Part shown: one piece after another, positions 16,060-25,702 of the stretch
Numbering within the stretch: position 1 is the first letter of the stretch
Layout: every line of letters begins with the position of its first letter
Origin: Tissierella creatinophila DSM 6911
GTDB taxonomy: Bacteria > Bacillota > Clostridia > Tissierellales > Tissierellaceae
Direction of reading: 5' to 3'
Length of the DNA stretch: 64,000 nt
Assembly (NCBI RefSeq): GCF_001940565.1
Contig: NZ_LTDM01000053.1
Location: 58,987-122,986 of the forward strand
Notes under the pieces: model-generated
Database searches by the model: none
What the model saw: the letters and a program-made list of their open reading frames with translations, nothing else
Told to the model about the DNA's origin: nothing
Made by a program: the position numbers and the translations under genes

Positions 16060-18632
16060 ATTGTCACCAACTCAGATAGAAAAGCTTCAAAGCTAGAATT
16101 TAGCTCATTATATTCTTCTTCTAAATTATCTAATGTGGATTTATATCTGTCATCTAGCATCTTTAATATTTCTAGCTCATCCTTTAATGGTTTTTCAATT
16201 AAGTTAATCATGGCTTCCACTAACCCACCAAACCATTTTTCGTAAACTAGAGAATTTATTTCTTCTTCTGTTAATATTAAAATACGTTCTTGTATCAATT
16301 CTTTCAGTTCTTTTTCTTTTTCTCGTACTTCTCTATTAATTCTTGTTCTATTTGACATTAATTTTTCTATTTTTTTCAATAGTTTAAATTCGTCAGTGTC
16401 TTTTTTGTATTCTTCTTGTTCGTCTTTAATAGCTTTTGCAGTAAAGGAATTCCCCGCTTCTCCTTCTTTGTTTTTTGTTAAACATTCATATAATATTTCA
16501 TTTTCTTCAGAGCCTTCTACTTTTGCTGATTCAATTAATTCATCTAATTCTATTTCAATTTCCGATACTTCTAATTTCAAATTTTCAATATGTGAAGCTT
16601 CTAAATTAAATAATTGTCTAACGATAATCTCATCTGGAATAAGACTACTTATCCATCCATCTTGTTCTTCCCTTTTAGTTTTCCCTGATCCTTTGGTAAT
16701 CATATTGGGTTCTCTTGTGCGAGCTGCTGTATAAAAATTACTTAGAGATATTATTTCCAAATCTTTTGTCAAAGAATTTTTCCATATTTCAGCAACATTT
16801 TGATATCCATCATAAATATTTACAAATTCAAAATTAGATAGGATTTCCTTGATATCCAATAACATCTCTTCCATGATTTCTTTAATATTAGATTGTTTAT
16901 CAACTTTTATTAAAGTATTCCAATATTCATTAATATATATATTTGTTTTTTCTTTAACATCCTTAGATTTTGAAATTACTTGTTCGCTTTCTATTATTTC
17001 ATCCGTCAATTTGCTAATTTCTTTATTCAGCTCAAAATATCCAGTACGTTTCTGAATTACACTATTTGCTAATACATCTGGAACAATGGTATTAAGTATT
17101 TTTAAGTTTTTGATATCCTTTTCAGGTATTCCACCTAATAAATGTCCATCTACATCATGAGCTATTTCATCACTTTTACTTGTAATATATCTTGGAATGT
17201 TCATATTATAGTCATTTTCTAGAATATCTCCCCTATAAACTAATGAACTATATCCTTCTTCTTTGTTTCTTTCTAAGTAAGTATCTACTATTTTGGCAAT
17301 ATGTTTTTCCTGTAATACATTTTGTTTTCCTACTTTTATAAATTCTTGAGATGCATCAATAACAAGTACTGGATCGTCTAATTTTCTATTTTTCTTTAAT
17401 ATTAGAACTACTACAGGTATACCAGTGTTAGTAAATAAATTACTAGGTAACCCTATTATAGTATCAATATAATTCTTATCTATTAATCTTTTACGAATTT
17501 CTCCTTCTGCTCCACCACGGAATAATATTCCATGTGGTAGAACTATTGCCATAGTTCCACTTTGTCTAAGATGAAATAATCCATGTAAAAGAAAAGCAAA
17601 GTCACCTTTTGAATCTGGAGGCAGTACCCCTGCTACTTCAAAACGTGGGTCACTTATTTTTAAATCTGATCGATTCCAGTTTTTAAAAGAATATGGCGGA
17701 TTCATAACTACTGCATCAAATTGTACTCCTTCATTAGGTTTTTCTGGATCTTCAGGCCAGTCGTGAGAAAGAGTGTCCCCATTTCTTATGGTCATTTTTT
17801 CTGGTCTGACTCCATGAAGCAATAAATTCATACGAGTTAGATTATAAGTGGCAGTGTTTTTTTCTTGCCCATAATAATTAAGATTTCTTTGCTGGTCATA
17901 CTTTAAATGCTTTCCTACAGTTAGTAGTAAAGACCCTGATCCTACAGTCGGGTCATATATTGATTCAATATTAGAAGATTTAGCAACAATTTGTGCCATA
18001 ACTTCACTAACTTGATATGGTGTATAAAATTCCCCAGCCTTTTTACCAGATTCCATTGCAAATTGGCCAATTAAATATTCATATGCATCTCCTAAAATAT
18101 CTCCTTTTTGGAGAGTAACCATATTTAAATCTGCAAAAAGCATGATTAAGGCTTGTATGTTTTTACTTCGTTCATTTAAATTGCTTCCCAGTGCTGTATC
18201 TGTTAAATCTATTGTAGAGCTTGAAAACAAGCCCTTAAAATCATTAGATCCCGTTTCAATAGATATGCTTCTCTCAAAACTATGTAAACTATCGGTAACC
18301 TTTTGAACTTCGAAATCTCCTGAATTTATATCCTTTACCCATACTTGATACAAGTATTCTGGTGCCACACAATAGCCCAGAACAAGTTGTATTGTTTGTT
18401 CTAACCTGTCTCCATATTTTTCTCTAGCTTTTTTATATTCTTCTACTGCTTCTTCATCTTTTATATCTTTCATTCCTGCTGATATTCTAAACTCATCCAA
18501 GGTTTTATCACTTAAAAACTTATAAAACATTAATCCTAGCATATAGTCCTTATATCTACTTGCATCCATCGAACCTCTAAGTTCATTGGCTCCATCCCAC
18601 AAACGTCTTTTTATCTCTTCCGATGTAATCAT
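16056..18632 (-). CDS. hsdM: Type I methyltransferase subunit M
   Basis: An 858-aa adenine-N6 methyltransferase subunit. EFYTP (201-205) and DPTVGSGS (227-234) form the SAM site and NPPY (311-314) is the catalytic motif. Most HsdM proteins are near 500-550 residues; here a C-terminal extension of about 300 residues (from about 530) is highly charged and coiled-coil-like with repeated E/K heptads. The extension may compensate for the half-length HsdS in complex assembly, which is inference. The ribosome site before ATG 18632 is weak (AAGGTTGGTG). First gene of the hsdM-hsdS-hsdR operon. Confidence 0.93.
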   Translation of the reverse strand: MITSEEIKRRLWDGANELRGSMDASRYKDYMLGLMFYKFLSDKTLDEFRISAGMKDIKDEEAVEEYKKAREKYGDRLEQTIQLVLGYCVAPEYLYQVWVKDINSGDFEVQKVTDSLHSFERSISIETGSNDFKGLFSSSTIDLTDTALGSNLNERSKNIQALIMLFADLNMVTLQKGDILGDAYEYLIGQFAMESGKKAGEFYTPYQVSEVMAQIVAKSSNIESIYDPTVGSGSLLLTVGKHLKYDQQRNLNYYGQEKNTATYNLTRMNLLLHGVRPEKMTIRNGDTLSHDWPEDPEKPNEGVQFDAVVMNPPYSFKNWNRSDLKISDPRFEVAGVLPPDSKGDFAFLLHGLFHLRQSGTMAIVLPHGILFRGGAEGEIRKRLIDKNYIDTIIGLPSNLFTNTGIPVVVLILKKNRKLDDPVLVIDASQEFIKVGKQNVLQEKHIAKIVDTYLERNKEEGYSSLVYRGDILENDYNMNIPRYITSKSDEIAHDVDGHLLGGIPEKDIKNLKILNTIVPDVLANSVIQKRTGYFELNKEISKLTDEIIESEQVISKSKDVKEKTNIYINEYWNTLIKVDKQSNIKEIMEEMLLDIKEILSNFEFVNIYDGYQNVAEIWKNSLTKDLEIISLSNFYTAARTREPNMITKGSGKTKREEQDGWISSLIPDEIIVRQLFNLEASHIENLKLEVSEIEIELDELIESAKVEGSEENEILYECLTKNKEGEAGNSFTAKAIKDEQEEYKKDTDEFKLLKKIEKLMSNRTRINREVREKEKELKELIQERILILTEEEINSLVYEKWFGGLVEAMINLIEKPLKDELEILKMLDDRYKSTLDNLEEEYNELNSSFEAFLSELVTI

Positions 18633-18724
18633 AATAACACCAACCTTTATATATTTCTAATTTATCTAACATTTAGCTTATACAGAGTAATTGTTCAATT
18701 TCATTTAATATTCTTTTAATACTG

Positions 18725-18934
18725 TTATGTCAATAATATTACACATCTATGTTCTAATTGCATAATTTTTACACAATGATAATTTAAAATTTTATCTACC
18801 CTTGATAATTTTTTTGATACAATAATTTTACCATCACTTAGTAAGGAATCCATCTCCCTACGATATATCTTTATAAAAAACCAATGCACTTTAATACAAG
18901 TCTTAGTATATGCAATCTTGAATTTTATTTTCAT
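18725..18934 (-). CDS. Spo0E-like aspartyl-phosphate phosphatase
   Basis: A 69-aa protein. Residues 20-53 read FIKIYRREMDSLLSDGKI then IVSKKLSRVDKILNYH, which follows the Spo0E pattern (I-x2-x-R-x-x-M-x-x-L, then S-x-x-x-D-x-I-x-x-Y). Spo0E proteins remove phosphate from Spo0A and so delay sporulation. The S and D of the SxxxD signature are present, though the segment before them is shorter than usual. GGGAGG precedes ATG 18934. It is followed in the opposite sense of the map by an XRE gene at 19026. Confidence is limited by the short length. Confidence 0.55.
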   Translation of the reverse strand: MKIKFKIAYTKTCIKVHWFFIKIYRREMDSLLSDGKIIVSKKLSRVDKILNYHCVKIMQLEHRCVILLT

Positions 18935-19025
18935 AATCTAATTGCCTCCCTGTAATTCTATCAGTGTTTCTGCAACACCTTTAGATACATTATAGCACAA
19001 GGCAATTGTATGTTGCTACTTAAGA

Positions 19026-19358
19026 TTAAAGATCCTCAACTGCAACTTCTATCATTATTTCAACTACTCGGAAAATTCTTTGTTGCTCTTTAGGGGTTAA
19101 TTCATGTATCTTTTTAGAAAGAATTGATGACTTTATCTCATTACCAGTCCTTAGAACATCCATTAAAAGTAAGTCTGCCGGTATATTTAAAGCATTTGTA
19201 ATCCGTATGAATGTCTCTAATCTTGGTATCTTTACCCCACGCTCTATAGCACTCATATAATTCGGACTTAAATTAACATATTCAGCAAGTTCTTCCTGTT
19301 TCATGCCAAGTTCTTCCCTACGCACTTGAATTCTTTTTCCAATAGTCTTTAATTCCAT
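19026..19358 (-). CDS. XRE-family transcriptional regulator
   Basis: A 110-aa protein with a canonical N-terminal HTH (IGKRIQVRREELGMKQEELA then EYVNLSPNYMSAIERG, residues about 4-40) and a C-terminal helical tail. ATG 19358 is chosen since GGAGGTGG lies 6 bases upstream; a TTG at 19373 is in frame but precedes that site. Regulators of this type often sit at the edge of ICE cargo. No operator was identified with certainty; repeated TATTTGG/CTATTTAG-like words lie in the upstream gap. Confidence 0.85.
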   Translation of the reverse strand: MELKTIGKRIQVRREELGMKQEELAEYVNLSPNYMSAIERGVKIPRLETFIRITNALNIPADLLLMDVLRTGNEIKSSILSKKIHELTPKEQQRIFRVVEIMIEVAVEDL

Positions 19359-19689
19359 TATCTCCACCTCCAATAGAATTACTGTAATACTTATAGTATA
19401 AAATCTATTTAGACTTCATTACAGTATCTATTGGAGTTGCACTAACTCTATTTGGGTTATAATTGCTCTGATAGCCATAATTTATATAAATACCTCTATT
19501 TATATATGATCCAATATAGTTTTTTACAAAATACATTTTATATTTAATATTATACAATTGTTCTTTTTCTGCCTATAAATATATTCTTAAAGTGAGTCCT
19601 TCTTGGTGGTTCAAGGTGGACTCCACCTCAGTCCAGGTAAAAGACAAACTATCCCCTTGGTGGATAATTTGTCTTTTATCTATATCCTA
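19359..19689. terminator. Intergenic region with terminator of the HTH-virD4 remnant
   Basis: A 331-base gene-free stretch. It contains a hairpin of 10 bp (19639-19648 with 19668-19677, extended by CTATCC/GGATA pairing) that ends the minus-strand remnant operon. An ATTCTTAAAGTGAGTCCTTC word and a GGACTCCACC word just upstream recur at 47610-47660 before the second copy, showing that the duplication includes this intergenic DNA. Otherwise only the promoter side of the XRE gene. Confidence 0.7.
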
Positions 19690-19956
19690 TTATCTTTTTA
19701 AAAAATATCTATTAGATGAATTACTTCCATTTTCCCTATAGCGTGACTCTTTAGTTAAGAGTCCACACCGTATAAGATCTGCTACCCCTCGCTTTACTGT
19801 ACTCCTTGACATAGAAGTCTCTTTTGCAATGGTATTTATAGCTGGCCAGCATTCTCCCTCTGCATTACTCCTATCCTTTAGATACATATATACAGTCTTA
19901 GCTCGAGATGGCAACTCATCTGATGAGTAGGAATAAATCTTTCCAAAATAACTCAA
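19690..19956 (-). CDS. Helix-turn-helix ICE protein, left copy
   Basis: An 88-aa protein with a winged-helix/HTH fold typical of DNA-binding proteins that follow the coupling-protein gene in clostridial ICEs: RAKTVYMYLKDRSN, then ECWPAINTIAKETSMSRSTV, then GLLTKESRYRENG. It is 77/88 identical by eye to the protein at 47720-47986. The reading frame is intact although its upstream virD4 partner is broken, so it may persist by chance or retain a regulatory role. It begins 12 bases after the virD4 remnant. Confidence 0.8.
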   Translation of the reverse strand: MSYFGKIYSYSSDELPSRAKTVYMYLKDRSNAEGECWPAINTIAKETSMSRSTVKRGVADLIRCGLLTKESRYRENGSNSSNRYFLKR

Positions 19957-19968
19957 TTCTTTCCCCTC

Positions 19969-20918
19969 CTATGTTCTTAATGTCGGCCTTCGTATTTTAT
20001 TTGTTGTTTCTGTTTTGTCTGATGGACCATGAATTAAGCCACCACTGTTGTTTTTACTGTTTATAGAATTACTTTCTTCTGTATCTTCGTCATCTTCTTT
20101 TAATATATTTACCTCTAATCTTTCTTTATTAGCATATGAAACCTTACGATGAGACTTTTCCTCTACAATATATTGTTCTCCAAAGGTAATCCCCCAATCT
20201 AAGAATAACCGGAGTACGGTTTTTATTGGATGTGTTCCTGTTTTCATAATCACGAAATTTCCTTTAGGTAGTGACTTTAATTCATCTGCTGTCATAAGAG
20301 GTCGTTCCATCATCTGCAAGCTTTGGGAAGGATCATTCTTTCCTCTGCTTATAGTACCACTCATAACAGTCCTACTTCCTAATGCTTTAGATAATACTTG
20401 AGCTGTTTCAGAATTAGGAGCAAATCCACCAAATATTGTACCTTGGCAGTTATCTACAATTATTTCGGAACCTTCTTTACCATAGTTCTTTTGTAGTTGC
20501 CCAAAGCTTTGAATGATTGGTACCAAACTTAATCTACGGGACCTACTGGCAGAGAATATAAGCTCTAGTGATTCAATAGGTGGTAATGTACCAAGTTCAT
20601 CTAGATAAAAAATAACTCTATTTTTTAGTTGACCACCTTGCTCATCAGCTACAGATAATATCTCACGATATAGTTGTTGAATCATAAGGGATACCATAAA
20701 GTATTTCGTTAGATCTTCCTCTGGTAATACAATAAAAAAGGCAGATTTTTCATTACAAAACTTCTCCGCATCTATTGCAGTTTCAAAACACAATATCTGC
20801 TCCATCTCACTATCTAGAAAGGCATTGAGTCTTGATAGGACTGTGGATAATACAGATGCCATAGCTTGTTCTGCAGAGTTTAATGCTGCCCCAGCAAACC
20901 ATCATGCTTTATGCTCAC
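19969..20918 (-). pseudogene. virD4 coupling-protein remnant
   Basis: The C-terminal half of a VirD4/TraG ATPase, matching the intact protein at 48000-49826 from NEHKARWFAGA to its end. An AGA codon has become TGA (20902-20904), leaving an ORF that begins at MASVLSTVLSR. The N-terminal half with the Walker A motif is missing, replaced at about 20918 by an unrelated helicase fragment. The Walker-B-like region (VIFYLDELGTLPP) is present but cannot function alone. Confidence 0.88.
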
Positions 20919-22220
20919 CAAGACCCTTTACAATATTTTCAAGGGTATCTCTAAAATCATTAGAACAAGTCAATGTGTATGATAAATTAAGGGCTTCAGT
21001 TTTATGTTTTTGTGCGTATGGCAGACGGAGTACTCTTCCAAGTATTTGCTCTACATCAACCTTTGAAGTTTTATTAGCATGAGTTGCAAGAATATATGCA
21101 AAGGACAGTCTCAACCTTCTTTTAAGGCATTTACTGTAATAATATATCGTATCTCACAATCCTTACTCATTAGATCGATGCCTTTAATTTCGTTAACATT
21201 AGAGGTTTTAATTGCAATTTGTTCATTTGGTATTCCATGACCTATAAGTTCTTCTTTTAGCTTCTCAAAAGTCGCATTATCTTCTCTGCCTTTTGGCTGT
21301 GCCTGAAAAAGAACAATAGGACAAATATATTTACCTGTTCTTTGTTCTTCTTCTATGGCTTGTTTTTCAAGGTTACCACGAAGCTGAATTGCATCTATAA
21401 CAACTTCTTGCTTACTATTACGGTTATATACTACAACAGGTAACTTCACCATGTTTTCTTTTTTTAGTTCCCTTGCATCTACATAGGAGATAATATTACT
21501 ATTTGCCTTTGGAGTTGCAGTCAAGTCGAGAACAAAGGATGGGTTAAGATTGTTTAGCATTTCTACACTTAAATCTGACTGGGCATTATGGCTTTCATCA
21601 ACAACCACAACAGGTGAAAGCTGATTTAATACTTGAATAAGGGCAGTATTATCTACATCTTCAATCAAGGTTTCAAGGTTTTCAAAATATGGCTCAAATT
21701 GTGCCAGTTGACTGTTTTGTTGATAGACCTTTCTTCCATCTTTTTTATTGGACCTGATGGAATCAAATCTAAAAACACAAATTATCAGCTGCTCTTTAAC
21801 AGAAGTAAGGTTAAATCCTTGTCCATTTAGAAGCTGTTCTTTTGCCAGCACTTCAACTCTACCACTAAAGTCCATATCTATTTTCTGTCTATAGGGGTGA
21901 TCTACATTGCTTAAGGTACGAATCGTCTGTTCTAAATCGCATTTGATGGTACAAGCCATGCAACTACCTTGGTTTTAGATAAAGGCATCTGTTCAAAGAA
22001 TGGCTTTAGTGATGCACAGGCTATAAAAGTTTTTCCACCACCTGTGGGTACTTTAAAGCAAACATGTGGCGCACCTATTATGGCATCTTTATATTCGGGC
22101 ACACCACCATAGCCTACACTAATATTTTTATCGTTCCAGTGTTTTGTATAGGCTGTTTTTATATTACTGGTTTCATTCAATATCTTTAAATAGCTTGAAA
22201 GATCTTTTAATACTTGTTTT
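20919..22220 (-). pseudogene. Frameshifted helicase remnant (type III Res-like)
   Basis: Three overlapping frames together read one DEAD/DEAH helicase: VCFKVPTGGGKTFIACASL (Walker A), VVDESHNAQSDLS (DESH box), LDLTATPKANSN, YIITVNALKEG and VEQILGRVLRLPYAQ. These are the motor motifs of type III restriction Res subunits. Frame breaks occur near 21112 and 21945, and the end is fused to virD4 at 20918. The nuclease end and a mod gene are absent. The fragment starts near 22220 without a recognisable start codon. Confidence 0.82.
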
Positions 22221-22369
22221 TATATCCTTTTAGTTCCATCTCATATGGATATAAATAACACATTGATCTAATTCTTTTAAACAAACATAGTTCTTATGAA
22301 CTGCACAATAAGCAATAAATTAGCAGATGTAAATTACCCCCGAAATGAATGGGATTAATTTATTATAGG

Positions 22370-22586
22370 GACAAATCAAAGATATGGTTATCGTGGCGCA
22401 AAACAAGCAGAAGAATTTATATTGGAAATCGGTGGTATATTTGCAGGGGATGAATTATCTAAAGCTGACAAGGATGCTGTTATGCGTTCCTTACAACAGG
22501 CCTATTAGGACTCAAAAGAATAAAATAAAAAGTACACTCCTAAAAAATATAGAAAAGATAATAATCAAGTCCCAAAAACGGATTAA
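22370..22586 (+). pseudogene. XRE repressor C-terminal remnant
   Basis: The plus strand reads YGYRGAKQAEEFILEIG, then IFAGDELSKADKDAVMRSL and QQAY, then stops and KKYTPKKYRKDNN. It is a decayed copy of residues about 75-137 of the XRE repressor at 7093-7506 with two in-frame stops. The DNA-binding half is gone. Confidence 0.88.
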
Positions 22587-22619
22587 TTATTGGGCATAAC
22601 AATTTCAATTACCAAGGTT

Positions 22620-22810
22620 TACTAGGCATACATACCTATCGTTGGAAACAAAATATGAAAAAAGATACTGAATATGTTGCCAACGCTTTTGGGGCTCATC
22701 TACTTTTAGATAATGATTAGGTCTTGCTGATTAAGATGTAGGAGATGAACAATATGGGATATAACTTTAATGTTCCATGTCATCCTGAAAGTAATTTTTT
22801 AAAAAAATAA
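22620..22810 (+). pseudogene. ImmA-like protease remnant
   Basis: The plus strand reads DTEYVANAFGAHLLLDND, a stop, then LIKM, a stop, EMNNMGYNFNVPCHPESNF. It is a decayed copy of the C-terminal part of the ImmA-like protease at 7574-8101, with an internal deletion. It follows the XRE remnant in the same order as the intact pair. Confidence 0.85.
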
Positions 22811-22821
22811 AGGTATAAAAG

Positions 22822-22856
22822 ATCCTGCAAGTATGTTAAGGCTGGCAGGATTTTCT
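22822..22856 (+). terminator. Terminator of the decayed XRE-ImmA pair
   Basis: ATCCTGC (22822-22828) pairs with GCAGGAT (22845-22851), followed by TTTCTT. It lies 12 bases after the ImmA remnant. Confidence 0.6.
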
Positions 22857-23070
22857 TAATATCATCTTTCAAATAATTCATATAGATTCCTAACATATCG
22901 TCAAATAAAACTCTAAATTTTTATTAATCAAATTGATCGATAAAATCATTGTTTTAGATTTTGAAATCAGAGGGTACTAATTAACCACATATTCTTTTGC
23001 ATTTCTAATCCTTTAATAACATTTCACATGATAAATATGGAGTAAATATGAAGATTTTAATTTATTAATT

Positions 23071-23688
23071 CTATTTTTCATTAACAATAATTATTTTCTT
23101 TACAATATCCCCAGTCAAATTTATAACCTCAACTTTATTGTACCCTGCCTTTTCAATATTTTCTACAGTACGCCTATTGATATTTGCACCATATAGATTT
23201 ACAGTTATAGGATTGAATATATCCATAATAAGTCCTAATACTTTTCCTTCACTTCGTACATGTTCAATCATAATTATTTTTCCATCAGGTTTACATACCC
23301 GTCGTATCTCCTTTAATCCTTTTATCGGATCAGGTACAGAGCAGAACACACAAGTAGTAAATATCATATCAAATGTATTGTCAGGAAAGTCCATGTTTTG
23401 TGCATCCATCTGAATCAATTCTACCTTTTTATTGATTTTTTTTGCCTTTTCCCTTGCTCTAGAGAGCATCTTGTCGCTAAAGTCAATCGCTATTATATCC
23501 AAATTATCTGGATAGTAGGGTATATTCTTACCTGTACCAACCCCCACTTCTAAAACTTTACCTTTTAGGTCTTTCGTAACTTCTAACCGCCACTTTTTTA
23601 ATGACATAACTTCCATAGGCTTTTCAAATAAATCATACACCTTTGAAACCCTATCATATCTTTTTCTAATTTTATCGGTGCTATTCAT
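23071..23688 (-). CDS. Class I SAM-dependent methyltransferase
   Basis: A 205-aa UbiE/type-11 methyltransferase. SAM-binding motif VLEVGVGTGKN (about 45-55), the acidic AIDFSDKML and the MDAQNMDFPDNTFD block are in order. The substrate is not identifiable. UbiE-like lipid or quinone methyltransferases are close by pattern. AAGGGG precedes ATG 23688. It stands alone on the minus strand downstream of the metal-related genes; the arsenite methyltransferase ArsM is unlikely because the expected extra cysteines are missing. Confidence 0.85.
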   Translation of the reverse strand: MNSTDKIRKRYDRVSKVYDLFEKPMEVMSLKKWRLEVTKDLKGKVLEVGVGTGKNIPYYPDNLDIIAIDFSDKMLSRAREKAKKINKKVELIQMDAQNMDFPDNTFDMIFTTCVFCSVPDPIKGLKEIRRVCKPDGKIIMIEHVRSEGKVLGLIMDIFNPITVNLYGANINRRTVENIEKAGYNKVEVINLTGDIVKKIIIVNEK

Positions 23689-23832
23689 TGTATATCCCCT
23701 TGTATCTTATTAGACATTCCTTTTCTATATTTTATAGCATTCGGAAAATCGTGTCTTCAATATTATACTAACATCAACTATCGTATAAACAATTATTAAA
23801 TCTAACTAAGATAAAATAAACACTTGCATTCG

Positions 23833-24060
23833 TCAATCTCTTAACATCTCTTTCTTCGTAGTATATTCTTCTTCAGAAATTTCCCCATTCGCAAACCTTT
23901 GGTTTAAGATATCGAGAGCATCACTCCCTCCTTTGTGACTGTTATAATTCACGCCACCATTTTGTGATAATTTAACAATTGCATAAATAACCAAACCTAT
24001 CAATAACAACGGAATAATCATTCCGAATACCCCCATCATGCCATATCCATATCCCATCAT
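23833..24060 (-). CDS. Membrane-anchored SHOCT protein
   Basis: A 75-aa protein: a Met/Gly-rich N-terminus (MMGYGYGMMG), one transmembrane helix (GMIIPLLLIGLVIYAIVKL, about 11-30) and a C-terminal SHOCT helix (LDILNQRFANGEISEEEY). ATG 24060 is chosen as AAAGGA lies 9 bases upstream. SHOCT membrane proteins with Met-rich heads often accompany copper genes; here the role is unknown. Separate from the second SHOCT-like protein at 4724. Confidence 0.8.
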   Translation of the reverse strand: MMGYGYGMMGVFGMIIPLLLIGLVIYAIVKLSQNGGVNYNSHKGGSDALDILNQRFANGEISEEEYTTKKEMLRD

Positions 24061-24559
24061 ATTTATCATTCCTTTCAATTTTTTTGCTCTGAAATAACCG
24101 GTTCAACTTTTCAGTGCCAGTCATGATACTACACATCTTATCTCCAGTATTTATTTCATATAATACTGAATTTTTCCTACTCATTAATATGAATTTATTT
24201 TATTTGTTAATATTTTTTTTTACTCCTCCTATTCCCATGGTCATTTATATCAACACCTTGATATTAATATTGTAATATATGATTATGAAGATACTATGAA
24301 TAATTTATATGTTTCTATGCGGTTATTTTTCTTTATGTAAGCATTCACTTCTTATTCTGAATAATCACACAGAAGAATATTTTCATCCCTTTACTCTTGA
24401 ATAGTTTTTACATTAATGGTATATTTATGCTAGTACCTTGTTAAATAATCTTTAAACATTTTATATTATTATTAAATTGGAAGTTCATGTACCTGTAAGA
24501 GAGAAAAACAAAGAATACACCAGATACCATCTCTAATAATGAAGAAGGAATGATATAAA
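24061..24559. other. Gene-free interval before GGDEF gene
   Basis: About 500 AT-rich bases between divergent genes. It must hold the promoters of the SHOCT protein and the GGDEF protein. I see no convincing ORF, hairpin or repeat beyond short AT words; a 70-codon minus-strand frame here overlaps the SHOCT gene and lacks family features. Confidence 0.5.
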
Positions 24560-25252
24560 TTGAAACTAACACAAAACTTTGCCATCTTAATCAGTATGCT
24601 CATAATTGGACTTGTTTATGGCTTAACTTATCATGTTATTATTATGCCTTTACTTGGTAGTAGACTAATCCTTTGCATAATCCAAAGCATTGGATTCGGA
24701 CTAATAAACTACTTTGCAGCTATTGCCATTTATAAAAAATATAATGTATTGCAAAAATCAAATACATTATTGCAGAAAACATTACAGATTGATAAACTAA
24801 CAGGATTATTTAATCGAAGGTCCTTTGACAATCATATTCAGAAATTGCCCTTGGATGATACATATTCTATTATATTCATAGACATCGATAATTTCAAAAA
24901 TTTCAACAATAGTTTTGGGCACCAGATTGGTGATACTGTCTTAAAGAAAGTTGGTCAGACCATTAAAGCCACAGTAAGGTCTAATGATAGTGTATATAGG
25001 TATGGTGGTGAAGAAATTGTCATAATATTAAATGACTGTGATAAAAAGAACGCATTTGCAATTGCTGAAAAAGTAAGGTTGAATATCTCTGAACTGGACA
25101 ACTCACCTTTTCCAGTTATAACAATCTCTTTAGGCATATCAAGCTACCCAGAGGATGGAACTGAAATTGATAAGATTATTGAAGCTAGTGACATGGCCCT
25201 TCTTACAGCAAAAAAATTAGGGAAGAATCAAGTTGCTATGTCTACAAAATAG
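24560..25252 (+). CDS. Diguanylate cyclase with two membrane helices
   Basis: A 230-aa GGDEF protein. Two N-terminal membrane helices (about 7-28 and 37-58) with no periplasmic sensor of any size, then a GGDEF domain with DKLTGLFNRRSF, FIDIDNFKNFNN and RYGGEEIVII. GGEEI is an active-site variant used by functional cyclases. The RXXD inhibitory site is not obvious. It makes the second messenger c-di-GMP. The start is TTG 24560, about 10 bases after AAGGA, since the ATG 9 bases upstream runs into a stop. It is one of the few plus-strand genes. Confidence 0.88.
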   Translation: MKLTQNFAILISMLIIGLVYGLTYHVIIMPLLGSRLILCIIQSIGFGLINYFAAIAIYKKYNVLQKSNTLLQKTLQIDKLTGLFNRRSFDNHIQKLPLDDTYSIIFIDIDNFKNFNNSFGHQIGDTVLKKVGQTIKATVRSNDSVYRYGGEEIVIILNDCDKKNAFAIAEKVRLNISELDNSPFPVITISLGISSYPEDGTEIDKIIEASDMALLTAKKLGKNQVAMSTK

Positions 25253-25419
25253 AAAATACACCCAAGTACTAAAAACAAATCAATTCATAAGCTAAAATGG
25301 TACTTAAGAAGATCTTTTCTAATTACCCCATCTACAGGTATTATTTTGAAACTTACAATCGAAGAAACTTGTTTTGTTTAAATGTTTGATTAGTAGAGTA
25401 TTAAGGTATTATATATATC

Positions 25420-25635
25420 CTAAATTGATTTTACTATGATGGTCTTGTATCCTGCATTGTTAATGGCAGTTGAAAGTTTATTGTCATCTATATTAAAATC
25501 TAATTTAATTATAGCATTTTTTTCATCTAGGTTAATCCATACATTTATTACTCCACAAATATCCTTTAATATATCAGTTATATGTGTAATGCAATAACTG
25601 GAAGTAATACCTTCTATAGTAATTTTTTTCTTCAT
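25420..25635 (-). CDS. HMA-fold protein lacking the CxxC metal site
   Basis: A 71-aa protein with the length and beta-alpha-beta pattern of CopZ-type heavy-metal-associated domains (MKKKITIEGITSSYCITHI, ending NNAGYKTIIV). The metal-binding loop, GMxCxxC in the family, reads GITSSYCITH, so only the second cysteine is kept. AAAGGAG precedes ATG 25635. Last gene of the sigma-54 operon. It cannot bind Cu(I) in the usual bidentate way; a single-thiol or partner-assisted site is possible. Confidence 0.75.
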   Translation of the reverse strand: MKKKITIEGITSSYCITHITDILKDICGVINVWINLDEKNAIIKLDFNIDDNKLSTAINNAGYKTIIVKSI

Positions 25636-25702
25636 AATGTATTCTCCTTTTATTATATAAAACACTCCATCTACTATTGCATAATCCTCCATATGGGAAC
25701 CT

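Larger units (their letters stand above)
19590..20918. repeat. Direct repeat: ICE HTH-virD4 segment, left copy
   Basis: This segment, from the intergenic motif through the HTH gene and the last half of virD4, matches 47610 to about 48945 in the same orientation. At protein level the HTH copies differ at 11 of 88 positions, so the copies are homologous but not recent duplicates. They bracket about 28 kb carrying the copper and arsenic genes. Homologous recombination between them could delete or circularise that cargo. Confidence 0.75.

Noticed and set aside
22384..22599. Real 71-aa ORF on the plus strand
   Set aside because: The frame is off that of the XRE homology, which has two stops; this is pseudogene debris.
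23972..24184. 70-codon minus-strand ORF
   Set aside because: Overlaps the SHOCT membrane gene out of frame and has no ribosome site or recognisable domain.
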